A stretch of 64,000 bases of DNA from Terriglobia bacterium (GCA_035712365.1 DASTAW010000052.1:18245-82244), one strand, 5' to 3'; shown: positions 46,170-55,750, numbered from the stretch's first letter. Translations and numbers: made by a program. Notes: a model not told the origin generated them from the sequence alone.

Positions 46170-46499
46170 ATGCCCAAAACCGACTCACTGCAAGGATCGC
46201 TGGACCTGCTGGTGCTCAAGACCCTGTCGCGGCGGCCGCGCCTGCACGGCTACGCCATCATGTCGGCGATCCAGGCGATCTCCGGTGAAGTGCTCCAGGT
46301 GGAGGAAGGCTCACTCTATCCGGCCCTGCACCGCATGGAGGAGGCAGGCTGGATTCGCGCGGAATGGACCACCAAAGATAACGGGCGGCGCTCGCGCCTG
46401 TATCAACTGACCGCGGCAGGCAAGAAACAGCTTGCGGCAGAAGAGTCTCGCTGGTCGGCGGTGACCGCGGCTGTGAATCGAGTTCTAAGGACGGTGTGA
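46170..46499 (+). CDS. PadR-family transcriptional regulator
   Basis: 109 residues. PadR winged helix: LQGSLDLLVLKTLSRRPRLHGYAI, EGSLYPALHRMEEAGWI recognition region and RRSRLYQLTAAGKKQL wing. Short C-terminal dimerisation helix. It stands one base before the ADOP permease gene, the standard arrangement in Acidobacteria, where PadR is thought to repress the transporter until a ligand is sensed. The initiator ATG at 46170 is where the family begins; the frame is open further upstream without resemblance to PadR. Confidence 0.9.
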   Translation: MPKTDSLQGSLDLLVLKTLSRRPRLHGYAIMSAIQAISGEVLQVEEGSLYPALHRMEEAGWIRAEWTTKDNGRRSRLYQLTAAGKKQLAAEESRWSAVTAAVNRVLRTV

Positions 46500-46500
46500 A

Positions 46501-49155
46501 ATGTCGTTATGGTCAAAGATCGCAAATGTCTTTCGCGGGGACCGGCTGAACCGTGAAATCGACGAAGAGTTCCAGTCGCACATCGAAGAGGCCATCGAGC
46601 ACGGCTGCGACCCGGCAGAAGCGCGGCGAGCCTTTGGCCCGGCGCTGCGGCTGCGGGAGGAGTGCCGGGACGCCAGCCTGATGGTGTGGCTCGATTCGCT
46701 GCGCCCCGACGCCATCTTCGGCTGGCGGCAAATCAGGAAGAACAAAGTCTTTTCCGCTGCGGCCATCCTTTCGCTGGCGCTTGGCATCGGGGCCTGCGCC
46801 GGCGCGTTTCGGCTGGTGGACGCCTTGTTGCTGCGCCCGATGCCCGTCGCGCACCCTGCGGAGTTGTACGCTCTGGCCCGCCACGGGATTGGCTGGGATG
46901 GCAAACCCGAGACGTTCGACGGCTGGGCTTATCCGGACTTCCGGCTGATGCGTGCCGCGGTGAAAAATCAGGCCAATTTGATCGCCATCTCGTATATCGA
47001 GCGCGTCGATCTCACCTACGGCTCGGACCGGGAAATGGAGAAAGCGAACCGGCAATTTGTTTCGGGCTGGATGTTTGGGTCCTTCGGACTGCGGCCTGCC
47101 CTGGGCCGGCTGTTCACCACAAGTGATGACCTGAAACTCGGCGCGGATCCCTACGCCGTGCTCTCCTACGACTATTGGACGCGCCGCTTCGGCCAGGATC
47201 CCAAAGTCATCGGGCGCACCTTCCGGATGGGCAATCAGCTCTACCAGATGATTGGCGTAGGCCCCAAACATTTCACGGGCACGGAACCGGGAACCATGAC
47301 GGATATCTTTATCCCCACAATGATGAATCCCCGGGTCGCTCGTTCGGATTCGACCTGGATCCGGGTACTGGCGCGAGTGAAGCCCGGTGTTGCCCACGAA
47401 CCTCTTCGCGCGAAACTGGAGTCGGTTTCTCGAACGTTCGAAGCCGAGAGGGCGAAAGCATTCACCGGCGTCAGCAAAGAGCAGATCAAAAATTTTCTGA
47501 ACCAGAGAGTGCTGCTCGAGCCCGCTGCGGCCGGTGTGTCGGACCTGCAGGGTGAATACCGGCTGCCGCTTGCTGCGCTCGGTGTCCTGGTGGTGCTCGT
47601 TCTGCTCATCGCCTGCGCGAACGTCGCCAACCTGATGACGGCGCAGGCGGCGTCACGGGCGCGCGAGATGGCGCTGCGCGTCTCGATTGGCGCGGGACGG
47701 CGGCGGCTGGTGCAAATGGTTCTGGGTCAAAGCGCCTGGATCGCGCTGTTCGCGGCGGCCATCGGAGGGGCGTTCGCATGGTGGTCCGCGCCGCTCGTCA
47801 TCAGCATGATCAATCCGCCGGACAATCCCGTGCGCTTGGTTCTCCCCGCAGACTGGCGTGTGCTCGGGTTCGGTCTGGCGCTGACCATCGGTGTCACTTT
47901 GCTGTTTGGCCTGGCGCCGGCGTTGCGCGCTTCAGGAATCAAGCCCGTGAGCGCGCTGAAAGGTGGAGACAACCCGCATTCTCGACGCCGCCTGATGCGC
48001 GGCCTGGTCGCCGTGCAGACCGCATTTTGCTTCCTGGCGCTTTTCCTGGCCGGCCTGTTTGTCAGCACCTTCGAGCGGCTGTCTCATGAGCCCGTGGGTT
48101 TTTCCGCCCAACGGATCCTGACCCTGGAAACCGTGGCAGCAAGCCCGCAGTCGCCGGAATATTGGGGTCAGGTGGCCGAACATCTGCGGGAGGTGCCGGG
48201 CGTGGAAAGGGTCGCCATCGCCGACCGCGCGCTACTGGGTAACGATAGCTGGAACAATTACGTCTCGGTCAACGGCGCTCCTTCAAACGGAGTTCTGGCC
48301 TACCTCCTGAGCGCCTCGCCCGGCTGGATGGAAACCATGAAGATTCCTCTCCTTGCAGGAAGAGATTTTCTCCCCAGCGACACCTATCCCGGCGCTGCTA
48401 TCGTGAACGAAAGCTTCGCCAAAGCTTTCTTCAACGGCAAAAATCCCGTGGGCAAGTCCTTTGAAGTGCTGCTCGATCAGGGCCCAAGTTATCGCTGCGT
48501 AATCGTGGGTCTGGTGCGCGATGCCCGCTATCGCAGCCTGCGTGAGCCTGTTTTGCCCCAGGCGTATCTTCCATTTCGCGCTCTTGACGCCCAGGGTGCG
48601 TTGCAGCCCAGGGGCACAGCGATCTTCATCATCCGCACCGCCAGCCCCAACCCTCTCGCGCTGGCTTCAACTCTGAGGCGGGAAGTGTCGCGATTCCGAC
48701 CTGAATTCCGCGTCAGTAACGTGCGCACACAAACCGAAATTGACCGGTCACACACCGTTCGAGAGCGAGTCCTCGCGAGGCTGGCGATGTTTTTTGCCAT
48801 TGTCGCTTTATTGCTTGCCGGTCTGGGCCTGTACGGCGTGCTCAACTATTCCGTGCTCCAGCGGCGGCGTGAAATCGGCATTCGGATGGCGCTCGGCGCG
48901 CCCGCTGCCAGCATCGCCCGCCACGTCACCACCGACGTCTTTTCAATGTTGTTGGCGGGAACATTGGGAGGTCTCGCGCTCGGCATGGCTGCCGTACGCT
49001 ACGTCGAGTCGCTCTTTTATCAGGTGAAGCCCACCGACCCGGCGATGCTGGCGCTTCCTTCGCTCATCATTCTCGCCGCCGCTCTGCTGGCTGCTCTGCC
49101 GCCGGTCGTCCGCGCGATAACCATTGACCCAGCCACTGTACTGCACTCCGAATGA
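46501..49155 (+). CDS. ABC transporter permease of the ADOP (Acidobacterial duplicated orphan permease) family
   Basis: 884 residues. N-terminal cytoplasmic helical cap (REIDEEFQSHIEEAIEHG...), first membrane helix near residue 85, a MacB-type periplasmic core, and two FtsX units: helices around 360-480 (LAALGVLVVLVLLIACANVA) and 755-880 (IVALLLAGLGLYGVLNYSVLQRRREIGIRMALGA). Lacks an ATPase; a separate MacB-like ATPase would have to be supplied elsewhere. Likely extrusion or mechanotransmission of antibiotic-like or lipid substrates. Co-transcribed with PadR. A strong taxonomic marker. Confidence 0.92.
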   Translation: MSLWSKIANVFRGDRLNREIDEEFQSHIEEAIEHGCDPAEARRAFGPALRLREECRDASLMVWLDSLRPDAIFGWRQIRKNKVFSAAAILSLALGIGACAGAFRLVDALLLRPMPVAHPAELYALARHGIGWDGKPETFDGWAYPDFRLMRAAVKNQANLIAISYIERVDLTYGSDREMEKANRQFVSGWMFGSFGLRPALGRLFTTSDDLKLGADPYAVLSYDYWTRRFGQDPKVIGRTFRMGNQLYQMIGVGPKHFTGTEPGTMTDIFIPTMMNPRVARSDSTWIRVLARVKPGVAHEPLRAKLESVSRTFEAERAKAFTGVSKEQIKNFLNQRVLLEPAAAGVSDLQGEYRLPLAALGVLVVLVLLIACANVANLMTAQAASRAREMALRVSIGAGRRRLVQMVLGQSAWIALFAAAIGGAFAWWSAPLVISMINPPDNPVRLVLPADWRVLGFGLALTIGVTLLFGLAPALRASGIKPVSALKGGDNPHSRRRLMRGLVAVQTAFCFLALFLAGLFVSTFERLSHEPVGFSAQRILTLETVAASPQSPEYWGQVAEHLREVPGVERVAIADRALLGNDSWNNYVSVNGAPSNGVLAYLLSASPGWMETMKIPLLAGRDFLPSDTYPGAAIVNESFAKAFFNGKNPVGKSFEVLLDQGPSYRCVIVGLVRDARYRSLREPVLPQAYLPFRALDAQGALQPRGTAIFIIRTASPNPLALASTLRREVSRFRPEFRVSNVRTQTEIDRSHTVRERVLARLAMFFAIVALLLAGLGLYGVLNYSVLQRRREIGIRMALGAPAASIARHVTTDVFSMLLAGTLGGLALGMAAVRYVESLFYQVKPTDPAMLALPSLIILAAALLAALPPVVRAITIDPATVLHSE

Positions 49156-49335
49156 AAGATGTCCTCATAACTGGCGCATCGATGAAGGAGGGCGGCGAAG
49201 TCAAAGCAATCGTGAAGCCTTGCCTTGAGTGACGGCGCGGGTAGGGGATTACTCACGAATCGCGGTTCTTGCCGTGTGCGCGATACGGAACAGGGACTTT
49301 CACAACCGGCGTTTTCAGGCTAAGAATAGAAGGCT

Positions 49336-49902
49336 ATGGTTCGAACGATAAAGCGCTGCCCGTGGGCCGGGGACGACCCGCTTTACATCGCCTATCATGA
49401 CCAGGAATGGGGCGTGCCCTCGCACGATGATTGGCGCCTTTTTGAAATGCTCGTGCTGGAAGGCGCGCAGGCTGGACTAAGCTGGATCACCATTCTGCGC
49501 AAGCGGGAAAACTACCGGCGCGCGTTTGCCGATTGGAACGCGGAAAAGATCGCGCGCTTTGACGAGAAAGATTTTGCCCGGTTGATGGCCGACGATGGCA
49601 TTGTGCGCAACCGGCTGAAAATCCGCGCCGCCATTGGGAACGCAAGGGTCTTTCTCAAGGTGCGCGAAGAGTTCGGAAGCTTCGATCGTTATATCTGGCG
49701 ATTTGTGGACGGCTCGCCCATTCGCAGGCGCCGCCGGACCATGTTCGACGTCCCCGCCCACACCGCCGAATCCGACGCCATGAGTCTTGACCTGAAAAAG
49801 CGCGGATTCAACTTTGTCGGGACCACAATCTGTTACTCCTTCATGCAGGCCGTCGGAATGGTGAACGACCACCTCGAATCCTGCTTCCGCGCGCGCCAGT
49901 GA
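49336..49902 (+). CDS. tag: DNA-3-methyladenine glycosylase I
   Basis: 188 residues. Excises 3-methyladenine from alkylated DNA (base-excision repair). N-terminal RCPWAGDDPLYIAYHDQEWG with the catalytic Glu/Trp region, FEMLVLEGAQAGLSWITIL substrate pocket helix, and C-terminal GFNFVGTTICYSFMQAVGMVNDH with zinc-binding histidine/cysteine residues expected for Tag. Stands alone on the plus strand. Confidence 0.95.
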   Translation: MVRTIKRCPWAGDDPLYIAYHDQEWGVPSHDDWRLFEMLVLEGAQAGLSWITILRKRENYRRAFADWNAEKIARFDEKDFARLMADDGIVRNRLKIRAAIGNARVFLKVREEFGSFDRYIWRFVDGSPIRRRRRTMFDVPAHTAESDAMSLDLKKRGFNFVGTTICYSFMQAVGMVNDHLESCFRARQ

Positions 49903-49930
49903 TCCTGCTGGTACAGATTGACAGCGGAGA

Positions 49931-50070
49931 GACGAAGGATGAAGTGCGAAGGATGAAAGCAGAGCAAAGTCCGCATACATCGCACACACCGCGACGTATG
50001 CGCCACCCGCGAAGAGCTCTTCGCTCTTCACCCTTCATACTTCACACTTCATCCTTCATCCTTCATCCCT
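49931..50070. repeat. Composite nested inverted repeat
   Basis: Outer arms GAAGGATGAAGTGCGAAGGA (49934-49957) and the complementary TTCATACTTCACACTTCATCCTTC (50034-50057) match at 21 of 24 positions. Inside is a palindrome of the GCATACATCGC / GCGACGTATGC type (49973-49983 with 49991-50001, loop ACACACC) and a perfect 12-bp palindrome GAAGAGCTCTTC (50011-50022). Continues into CTTCATCCTTCATCCTTCAT microsatellite sequence. Sits between tag and the amidohydrolase gene. Confidence 0.7.
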
Positions 50071-50100
50071 GCCTGCCACATTCCACCTGCCACCTGCCGA

Positions 50101-51222
50101 CTACACGATTCCCGGGAACCAGCGCACGGCGTTGTCGTGGAAAATCTTGCGCACCACCGGCGGGGGCAGTTTCAACCCCTGGTATTTCTTCCCGTGATAT
50201 TCCACCCACTCGTCGGTGGCAAAGTATTTCCAGTCGCGCAGGTACTGCTGCTGCCACTCCTTGACGGCCGCCGCCGCGTCGCCGTTGGCATCCAGTCCGA
50301 GGTCAGTGCCATAAATCACCCGGTCCTGATACTTCATCAGGAAGGCAGTCACTTTCTCGCGCGGCTGCATCATCAGGTACTCCACGCGCGCCGCCGTGTC
50401 CACGGCAAAATTGGGATAGCGGTCAAAGCGCTGGGCGATCTGGTCAACGTCGGTCTCCATGCTGCCCAGGTGCGCGCCCACCACGCGCAGCTTCGGATTT
50501 TCCGCCAGCAAATGGTCGCGCGCCGCCAGGATTGAGGCCTTCGACGGCCAGTCGGGATGCGCGTAGGCATACTCCTGCGGATGCTCCTTGTAATAGCTGT
50601 AGTCGGGGCTCGCGGGATCGGGCGGCTTCCAGCAGGAGTCAGGCTCGGCAATGTGGGCGATCACAGTGCGGTTGTGCGCGGCGATGTCCCGATAGACAGG
50701 CTCAAAGGCCGGATCGTCGGGCATCACGTATTTCCCCGCCTTGTTTTTCATCTCCATGCCCATCACTTTGTAAATCTTCACGGCCACCGCGCCGTTGGCA
50801 AAGTCGCCGTTCAACTGCTCGATGGTCTTCTGCTTGAAGCCTGGCTGCTCAAATTCGTAAGGGCTGAAGGTGGTGCAGAAGGCGGCGCGGCCGCCGGTGG
50901 CGCTGCGCACTTTCAGTTCGTCGCTGCGCTGCGGTTCAAGACTTTTGAAGAAAGGATCGCGGTCGTCAATCACGCAAATGTTCACCATTCGCAGGTTCAG
51001 GCGCTTCACCATGTCCACAAACATCGGATCGTCTTTGTAGACGTGTACGTGCGTGTCGATGGGCTCGACGGCGGCAAAGCCCGCCAGATCGCCGGCCGGC
51101 ACGCTTGCGGTGTTGCCTTCCTTCTGCGGAGCCTGGTTCTGGCAGGCGGCACTCAGCAGCACTACGGCCAGCGCAGCGAAAGCGAGTGCCGCCAAATTCA
51201 ACTTCAGTTTCCAGAATTTCAT
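50101..51222 (-). CDS. Lipoprotein amidohydrolase (amidohydrolase-2-like TIM barrel)
   Basis: 373 residues. Lipoprotein signal (hydrophobic stretch ending LLSAACQN with lipobox Cys about residue 27). TIM-barrel metal hydrolase motifs: PIDTHVHVYKDD (HxH), NRTVIAHIAEPDS, RVVGAHLGSMET, and RVIYGTDLGLD (late Asp), plus the final DNAVRWF helix common in the family. Substrate unknown; periplasmic-side location is likely. Confidence 0.85.
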   Translation of the reverse strand: MKFWKLKLNLAALAFAALAVVLLSAACQNQAPQKEGNTASVPAGDLAGFAAVEPIDTHVHVYKDDPMFVDMVKRLNLRMVNICVIDDRDPFFKSLEPQRSDELKVRSATGGRAAFCTTFSPYEFEQPGFKQKTIEQLNGDFANGAVAVKIYKVMGMEMKNKAGKYVMPDDPAFEPVYRDIAAHNRTVIAHIAEPDSCWKPPDPASPDYSYYKEHPQEYAYAHPDWPSKASILAARDHLLAENPKLRVVGAHLGSMETDVDQIAQRFDRYPNFAVDTAARVEYLMMQPREKVTAFLMKYQDRVIYGTDLGLDANGDAAAAVKEWQQQYLRDWKYFATDEWVEYHGKKYQGLKLPPPVVRKIFHDNAVRWFPGIV

Positions 51223-51251
51223 TCGTCCCTCCTATTTGTTCTGGCGCAAGC

Positions 51252-51515
51252 CCGGGTCGCGCAGATGCCGCCGCATTGCGACGTGTGCGGGCTCGTGACG
51301 CCAGCCCCCCGAAGGGGGGCCGTGGCACGGGGCAAGGGTCGCGGCGTTCGCGATGTGTGCGGACGTTGTAGCCACTCACTCACTATGTCATCCTGAGCGC
51401 AGCAAAGGACCTGCTTTCTCTGGAACCTTGAATTTGGAATTTTGAGCGACTTCCCCCGATGCCTGCCAGCTTCATACTTTCTGACTCCTGGCTCCTGACT
51501 TCTGCCTCCTGCTCC
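51252..51515. repeat. Repeat-filled gap with palindromic unit and low-complexity tail
   Basis: 51252-51292 resembles the GTGCG/CGCAT palindromic family (GGGTCGCGCAGATGCCGC...GCGACGTGTGCGG), repeated at 51330-51354 (GGCGTTCGCGATGTGTGCGG). 51388-51412 matches the inner arm of the MITE at 8705. 51475-51515 is a run of near-repeats of CTCCTGACT. No coding sequence seen. Confidence 0.6.
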
Positions 51516-53306
51516 TCAGTTGGGCAACGACCAGATCTGGGTGGCGAGATTGTCGCCGCAAACCTGCATCTGCAGAAACTGGGGCTTACTCTCCGGCCCG
51601 GCAGCCGACAGGCACTGGAGATCGCCGTCGTTGACCAGGTCCCCTTTCAGCGTATAGCGCCAGTGCTGCGCGCTCGCCGGCCGGCAGGCTTCAAGCACCG
51701 GCTTGCCATCCACAACCGCCAGGCACTGGTCGCCAGAGCGCAGCGCGCCCTGCCGGGTGAAGGTCCAGCTCTCGCTGGCCGCGCCGGTACACTCTCCCAC
51801 GCTTCCCGGCGCAGCCAGACATCGGGCATATCCCTCGATGCTGTGTGGCCGGTTTTTTACGTTGTCTACCAGAGTTATCGTACCGGTGCGCGAGGCCGCG
51901 CCGCACTGGGAAGAAGCATGGATTCGCCAGATGTTCGTGTCGTGAGGCGCCACTTCCGCCTCGAGCGTGGAGACCGACGATTGTTCATTGCCGTTCCACA
52001 GCTCTTTTGCATCCAGCGTGCATCCTGAGTTTGCCGCAAAACCGAGCTCGGCCGGATGCAGATCCACCTTGACGGGCGCTTCGCTGCGGTCCAGCACTGC
52101 CACTGCATCATCGCCATTCGCCAGGCGCTTGAACAGAACGTCTGTCTCCGGTGTTCGCCGCACCAGCGTGGCCACCTGGCCGCGCGGGTCCTGGTCAATG
52201 GCTATCACCGCCTTGTTGCCCAGGACGGCAATGGCCTGCGGACTGAGTTCGGTGAGGTTCGAGCCGAGAACCAGTGGAGCGGACATCATGGACCACAGCG
52301 CAAACTGGCTGCGGCTTTCGGGCAGGCTCATGCCGGTGTCGCCGGCGATGATGAAGTCGGCGTCGTTCCAGTCGCCCGGCCTCTGGAACCGTCCCACCGG
52401 AAGCGTATAGGCATAATTCCACAGCACGCTCTGGAACCGCGTGGTGGGTGGAAATCGCCGGCGGAAACTGGCAGGAATGGGATGCGCATGGTAGCTCGAG
52501 ATGTCGGTACCGACGCGATGCAACTGGCCGTAATCCCCGCTCCACATCAGGACGGTGTACCGGTCCGGCGTGCCCAGGAAGTACGATGCCGTCGATTCTG
52601 AAAAGACGATGGGGCGGCCCACTGTTTCGAGCGCCTGATGCTCGGCCGCATAGAGCATGCGGAAAGCCTGTTCATCCGTCTCGCCGGGCGGAATGTAGAT
52701 GTTGCAGTGGTCGAGCTTGAGATAATCGACGCCCCAGGAAGCGAACAGACGGGCGTCCTGAAGGAAGTGGTCTTGTCCGCCGCCCTGTGGCTGTCCGCTG
52801 CCAGCAAACCCGCCGCAGGTCATAGCGCCGGAATCCTCATAGATACCGAATTTCAGGCCCAGCTTGTGGACGGCATCGGCCACCGATTTCATTCCGTTCG
52901 GGAAGCGCTGCGGGTCCGGCTGCAGGTTGCCGCTCGCATTGCGGTCTTTCAGCATCCAGCAGTCGTCGATGGTCACCGTGTTGTAGCCGAGAGCGGAAAG
53001 CCCGGTCGAGACCAGCGCCCGCGCATTATCGAGAATCGTATCGGCCGTGAATCCGCACTGGTAATGCGCCCAGTCATTCCAGCCCATCGGCGGCGTGGCG
53101 GCCAGAACTTCTTTATGACCGGCCTGCGCTCCAAAAATGGGAACCGCCGCCCAGCAGGCCGCGGCCAGAAACATTGAAGCCAGCATCGGCGAGACCAGGC
53201 CTTTACGCCGCCAGCCGACAGACGACCGGTCCGCGGCTCCTCCAGTGACGTTGCGGAGGGTCAATTGAAAACGGCTTACATGAAGACTTCGCGCTTGCAA
53301 AGACAT
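51516..53306 (-). CDS. Secreted alpha-galactosidase (GH27) with C-terminal ricin-type lectin domain
   Basis: 596 residues. Signal/anchor about residues 39-60, then the GH27 barrel starting TPPMGWNDWAHYQC: metal-free retaining glycosidase with the nucleophile Asp in VDYLKLDHCN (about 199) and the acid/base region RPGDWNDADFI (about 310-320). A C-terminal antiparallel domain follows, then a ricin-type beta-trefoil (about 460-596) with repeated QCLAVVDGK/QCLSAAG and QxW-like ends. Hydrolyses alpha-galactosides, probably plant polysaccharide. The ATG at 53306 has GGAGG 4 nt upstream; an upstream ATG (53330) is less likely. Confidence 0.93.
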   Translation of the reverse strand: MSLQARSLHVSRFQLTLRNVTGGAADRSSVGWRRKGLVSPMLASMFLAAACWAAVPIFGAQAGHKEVLAATPPMGWNDWAHYQCGFTADTILDNARALVSTGLSALGYNTVTIDDCWMLKDRNASGNLQPDPQRFPNGMKSVADAVHKLGLKFGIYEDSGAMTCGGFAGSGQPQGGGQDHFLQDARLFASWGVDYLKLDHCNIYIPPGETDEQAFRMLYAAEHQALETVGRPIVFSESTASYFLGTPDRYTVLMWSGDYGQLHRVGTDISSYHAHPIPASFRRRFPPTTRFQSVLWNYAYTLPVGRFQRPGDWNDADFIIAGDTGMSLPESRSQFALWSMMSAPLVLGSNLTELSPQAIAVLGNKAVIAIDQDPRGQVATLVRRTPETDVLFKRLANGDDAVAVLDRSEAPVKVDLHPAELGFAANSGCTLDAKELWNGNEQSSVSTLEAEVAPHDTNIWRIHASSQCGAASRTGTITLVDNVKNRPHSIEGYARCLAAPGSVGECTGAASESWTFTRQGALRSGDQCLAVVDGKPVLEACRPASAQHWRYTLKGDLVNDGDLQCLSAAGPESKPQFLQMQVCGDNLATQIWSLPN

Positions 53307-53330
53307 CACACCTCCAAATAGAAGAATCAC

Positions 53331-53703
53331 CGGGATTTCTTTTTCAGCATTTCAGCGGTTGAAAATATTACACCCATTGGCGTCCCACCGAGTAGAGTTT
53401 TTCCCGTAGTGCGGACCTCCGGTGTTGCGGTCCGCGGTTCCCTTCTGCAATCTCAAACATGAAATTTCAAATTCCGCGAGGGTGCGCCGGTGGCGCCCCG
53501 CATTGCAGGATCGCGCCGTTTGCGATGTGTGCGGACTCGAGGCTGCGGCAGATGCTCGCTTTCTAACGTCTGCGTTCTCGCGACGCCAGAGGCTCTTCTT
53601 GAGCTTCACACCAGCAGCGGCGGGTCGCGCACACGTGCCGCAAACTGCGAAACGTAAGCGCCGCAGGGGTTGAGGTGAGAGAGCCCCTCGCTGATCGAAT
53701 GGC
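53331..53703. repeat. 373-bp gap of repeat units
   Basis: No supported gene. 53406-53480 carries a GTAGTGCGGACC...GGTCCGCGG hairpin followed by TCTGCAATCTCAAACATGAAATTTC, a copy of the family also seen at 58465 and 59794. 53501-53546 is a degenerate GCATTGCAGGATCGCG/CGATGTGTGCGG palindrome. 53550-53590 has the GGCAGATGCTCGCTTTCTA block also found at 59880-59915. Confidence 0.55.
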
Positions 53704-54990
53704 TCACCGGACAGGAACGCCCGTGGCGGATTGATCCTGGCTTTCAAGCCGGGCCAGTTGATCGCGCAGGCTGGCGGCCTCGGCGCGGTCCTTCTCCGCC
53801 TTGGCGTGGAAACTGACTGCGATCACGCTACCCACAGCGCCGATCATGTTGGCAACGGCGCCTTTCTTGGCAGGATGTTCGAGCTGATCGATTGTACTTT
53901 CCTGCAGCTCTAGATCGGCCATCAACCCATCGATGCGGCCGCGAAGATCGAGAATCTGCTCACGCCGCTGCGCCTGAGCGATCGCTGCATCCGCCACAGG
54001 ATCTTTAGGGGAATTCCCAATGTCTTCGCTGCCATCCTCGATGTCGTCATTTAAATCCTGCAGATTGTTCGCGCCTTGTATGCTGCCCTGATCGGCAGCC
54101 AGTTGGTACCAGTCGAGCGCCCTGGAGTTGTCCTGCTGGACGCCTTGCGCGTATTGATACATCCAGCCGATCTGGTTTTCCGCTTCTCTGTTGCCCAGCA
54201 CAGCGGCCTTATAAAACCACGAGAGCGCCTGGGCGTAATCCGTTTGCACGCCGGTGCCGTGCTGGAACATGTAGCCGATATTTTCCTGGGCCTGGCCATT
54301 GCCGTGTTCCGCGGCTTTCGTGTACCACGATAGCGCCTCATCGTAACTCTGGGGCTGGCCCCATCCTTCCTCGGCCATGTAGCCGAGCTGGTTTTCCGCA
54401 TTGGAGTTGCCATGTCCGGCGGCGCGGCGATACCAGGCCAGGGCCTGGGCATAGTCACGCCCCGTTCCCCAGCCGGCCTGATAGAAGTAGCCGACTTCTT
54501 CTTCGGCCTGGGAGAGGTTCTGGTCTGCCGCCTTGCGATACCAACTCAGGGCTTGCTTGTAGTTGCGACTGACGCCTTGTTTCCCGCTCTCGTACATAAC
54601 TCCAAGATTGAACTGCGCGAGCGCGTAACCCTGGTCGGCTGCCTTGCGGTAGTAAGCTACCGCCGTTTTGTAATTCTGCGGCACGGCAATTCCATTCTCG
54701 TACATGACGCCGAGTTGGTTCTGGGCGGCGGCAAAACCCTGGCCGGCCGACTTGAGGTACCAGGTCAGGGCTTGCGCGTGTTCCAGTGTCTGGAATCGGC
54801 CGCGAAAATAATAATTTGCGAGGTCGAATTGCGCCCCGGCATCGCCCGCAGCAGCGCGCTCGCGAAGAGAGTTTATATCATTGCCCGCCGGCGGCGACGT
54901 CGCCTGGGCGGACGTTTGCGCCGATGCCTGCGCTCGCACGCAAGGCGTGAAAACCAGCACCAACACAAGGAAAGCTGCTGCTCGCTCCAT
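53704..54990 (-). CDS. Secreted Sel1-repeat (tetratricopeptide-like) protein
   Basis: 428 residues. Signal peptide (MERAAAFLVLVLVFTPCVRA) then seven Sel1 repeats of about 36 residues from residue 50 to 305, each with AxxxLGxMYxxG and YxxALxWYxKAADQG; an eighth is partial. After an acidic linker comes a coiled coil (QRREQILDLRGRIDGLMADLELQ), a hydrophobic segment VANMIGAVGSVIAVSF (about 380-395), and a second coiled coil. Likely periplasmic scaffold for protein-protein contacts. ATG at 54990 preferred because the signal peptide starts there; 14 upstream codons are open. Confidence 0.85.
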   Translation of the reverse strand: MERAAAFLVLVLVFTPCVRAQASAQTSAQATSPPAGNDINSLRERAAAGDAGAQFDLANYYFRGRFQTLEHAQALTWYLKSAGQGFAAAQNQLGVMYENGIAVPQNYKTAVAYYRKAADQGYALAQFNLGVMYESGKQGVSRNYKQALSWYRKAADQNLSQAEEEVGYFYQAGWGTGRDYAQALAWYRRAAGHGNSNAENQLGYMAEEGWGQPQSYDEALSWYTKAAEHGNGQAQENIGYMFQHGTGVQTDYAQALSWFYKAAVLGNREAENQIGWMYQYAQGVQQDNSRALDWYQLAADQGSIQGANNLQDLNDDIEDGSEDIGNSPKDPVADAAIAQAQRREQILDLRGRIDGLMADLELQESTIDQLEHPAKKGAVANMIGAVGSVIAVSFHAKAEKDRAEAASLRDQLARLESQDQSATGVPVR

Positions 54991-55229
54991 GGCCTTTTGC
55001 CCGGGCAACATCCTACAGCAAGCGGCTGCCATCTTCCAGCAGGCAGCGCGGGGCTCCGGATTGTAGGTCCGCGAGCCTTCTCGTGACGGTCGCAGGCGGC
55101 GTTGTATTCCAGCGCCGTGTCAGGTGTACTATTACGGCGACAGTCGGGCCGGTGATGGGGCGTGATCGGCCGACAGTCGGCAGTCAGACCTAACCACTCC
55201 GCCGGAGTTATCGCCGAAGAAGGGAACAG

Positions 55230-55487
55230 ATGCTCAAGAGCAGACGCCAGCTTTGGATGACTTGTGCGGGAGCGGCAGCAGGCCTGCTGATTTGGGCCTA
55301 TGACTTCGACTTCTTTCTGAACGCCGCCGGTCCGGCAGCGCCGATCTCCCAGGCCATCCTGCGAGTCTGCCATTTGCAAGGCGCGCAATTCCCTGTCCCG
55401 GTGCTCTGGCCTTTGCTGATGCTGGTTATATTAGGAACTGCCTTGGGATTCGCCGCCGGCTTCTGCCTTCAGGCCCTGGAACCGTAG
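55230..55487 (+). CDS. Small membrane protein of unknown function
   Basis: 85 residues with two predicted membrane helices (WMTCAGAAAGLLIWAYDF, about 9-26, and VLWPLLMLVILGTALGFAAG, about 59-78) joined by a short periplasmic-like loop. Start supported by an AAGGG site. No family recognised. Monocistronic; divergent from the Sel1 gene. Confidence 0.5.
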   Translation: MLKSRRQLWMTCAGAAAGLLIWAYDFDFFLNAAGPAAPISQAILRVCHLQGAQFPVPVLWPLLMLVILGTALGFAAGFCLQALEP

Positions 55488-55558
55488 CTGGCAGACCGGC
55501 GCCGACCTGTGCCGTGGCTTTTTCATCCTTCATCCTTCAGAATTCGTAACTCATAGGC

Positions 55559-55672
55559 GGGTCGCGCATACGTTCCGCAGTTTGGAATGTATGCGACCAC
55601 AAAATGGCCGCCCGTCCAGACATCAAAAATGTACATCTTGTGCCACTGCAATCATCCAAACAGCTTTTCGCG
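55559..55672. repeat. Copy A of the LysR 3'-end repeat
   Basis: 114 bp matching 56847-56960 with about five differences. It ends with the sequence of the last codons of the LysR gene (CCAAACAGCTTTTCGCG), although that gene lies 1.3 kb away. Contains a GGTCGC...GGAATGTATGCGACC palindrome at its left end. Confidence 0.8.
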
Positions 55673-55715
55673 GGCGGCGCATACATCGCAAACACCGCGA
55701 TGTATGCGGCGCCCG
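55671..55715. repeat. 19-bp-stem palindromic element
   Basis: CGGGCGGCGCATACATCGC (55671-55689) pairs with 55697-55715 at 18 of 19 positions around the loop AAACACC. Same loop (or its complement GGTGTTT) and arm words occur at 49973 and 62905. Confidence 0.8.
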
Positions 55716-55750
55716 AGAAGCAGCCATCCCGTTGCGAAAACCTGAAAGCC

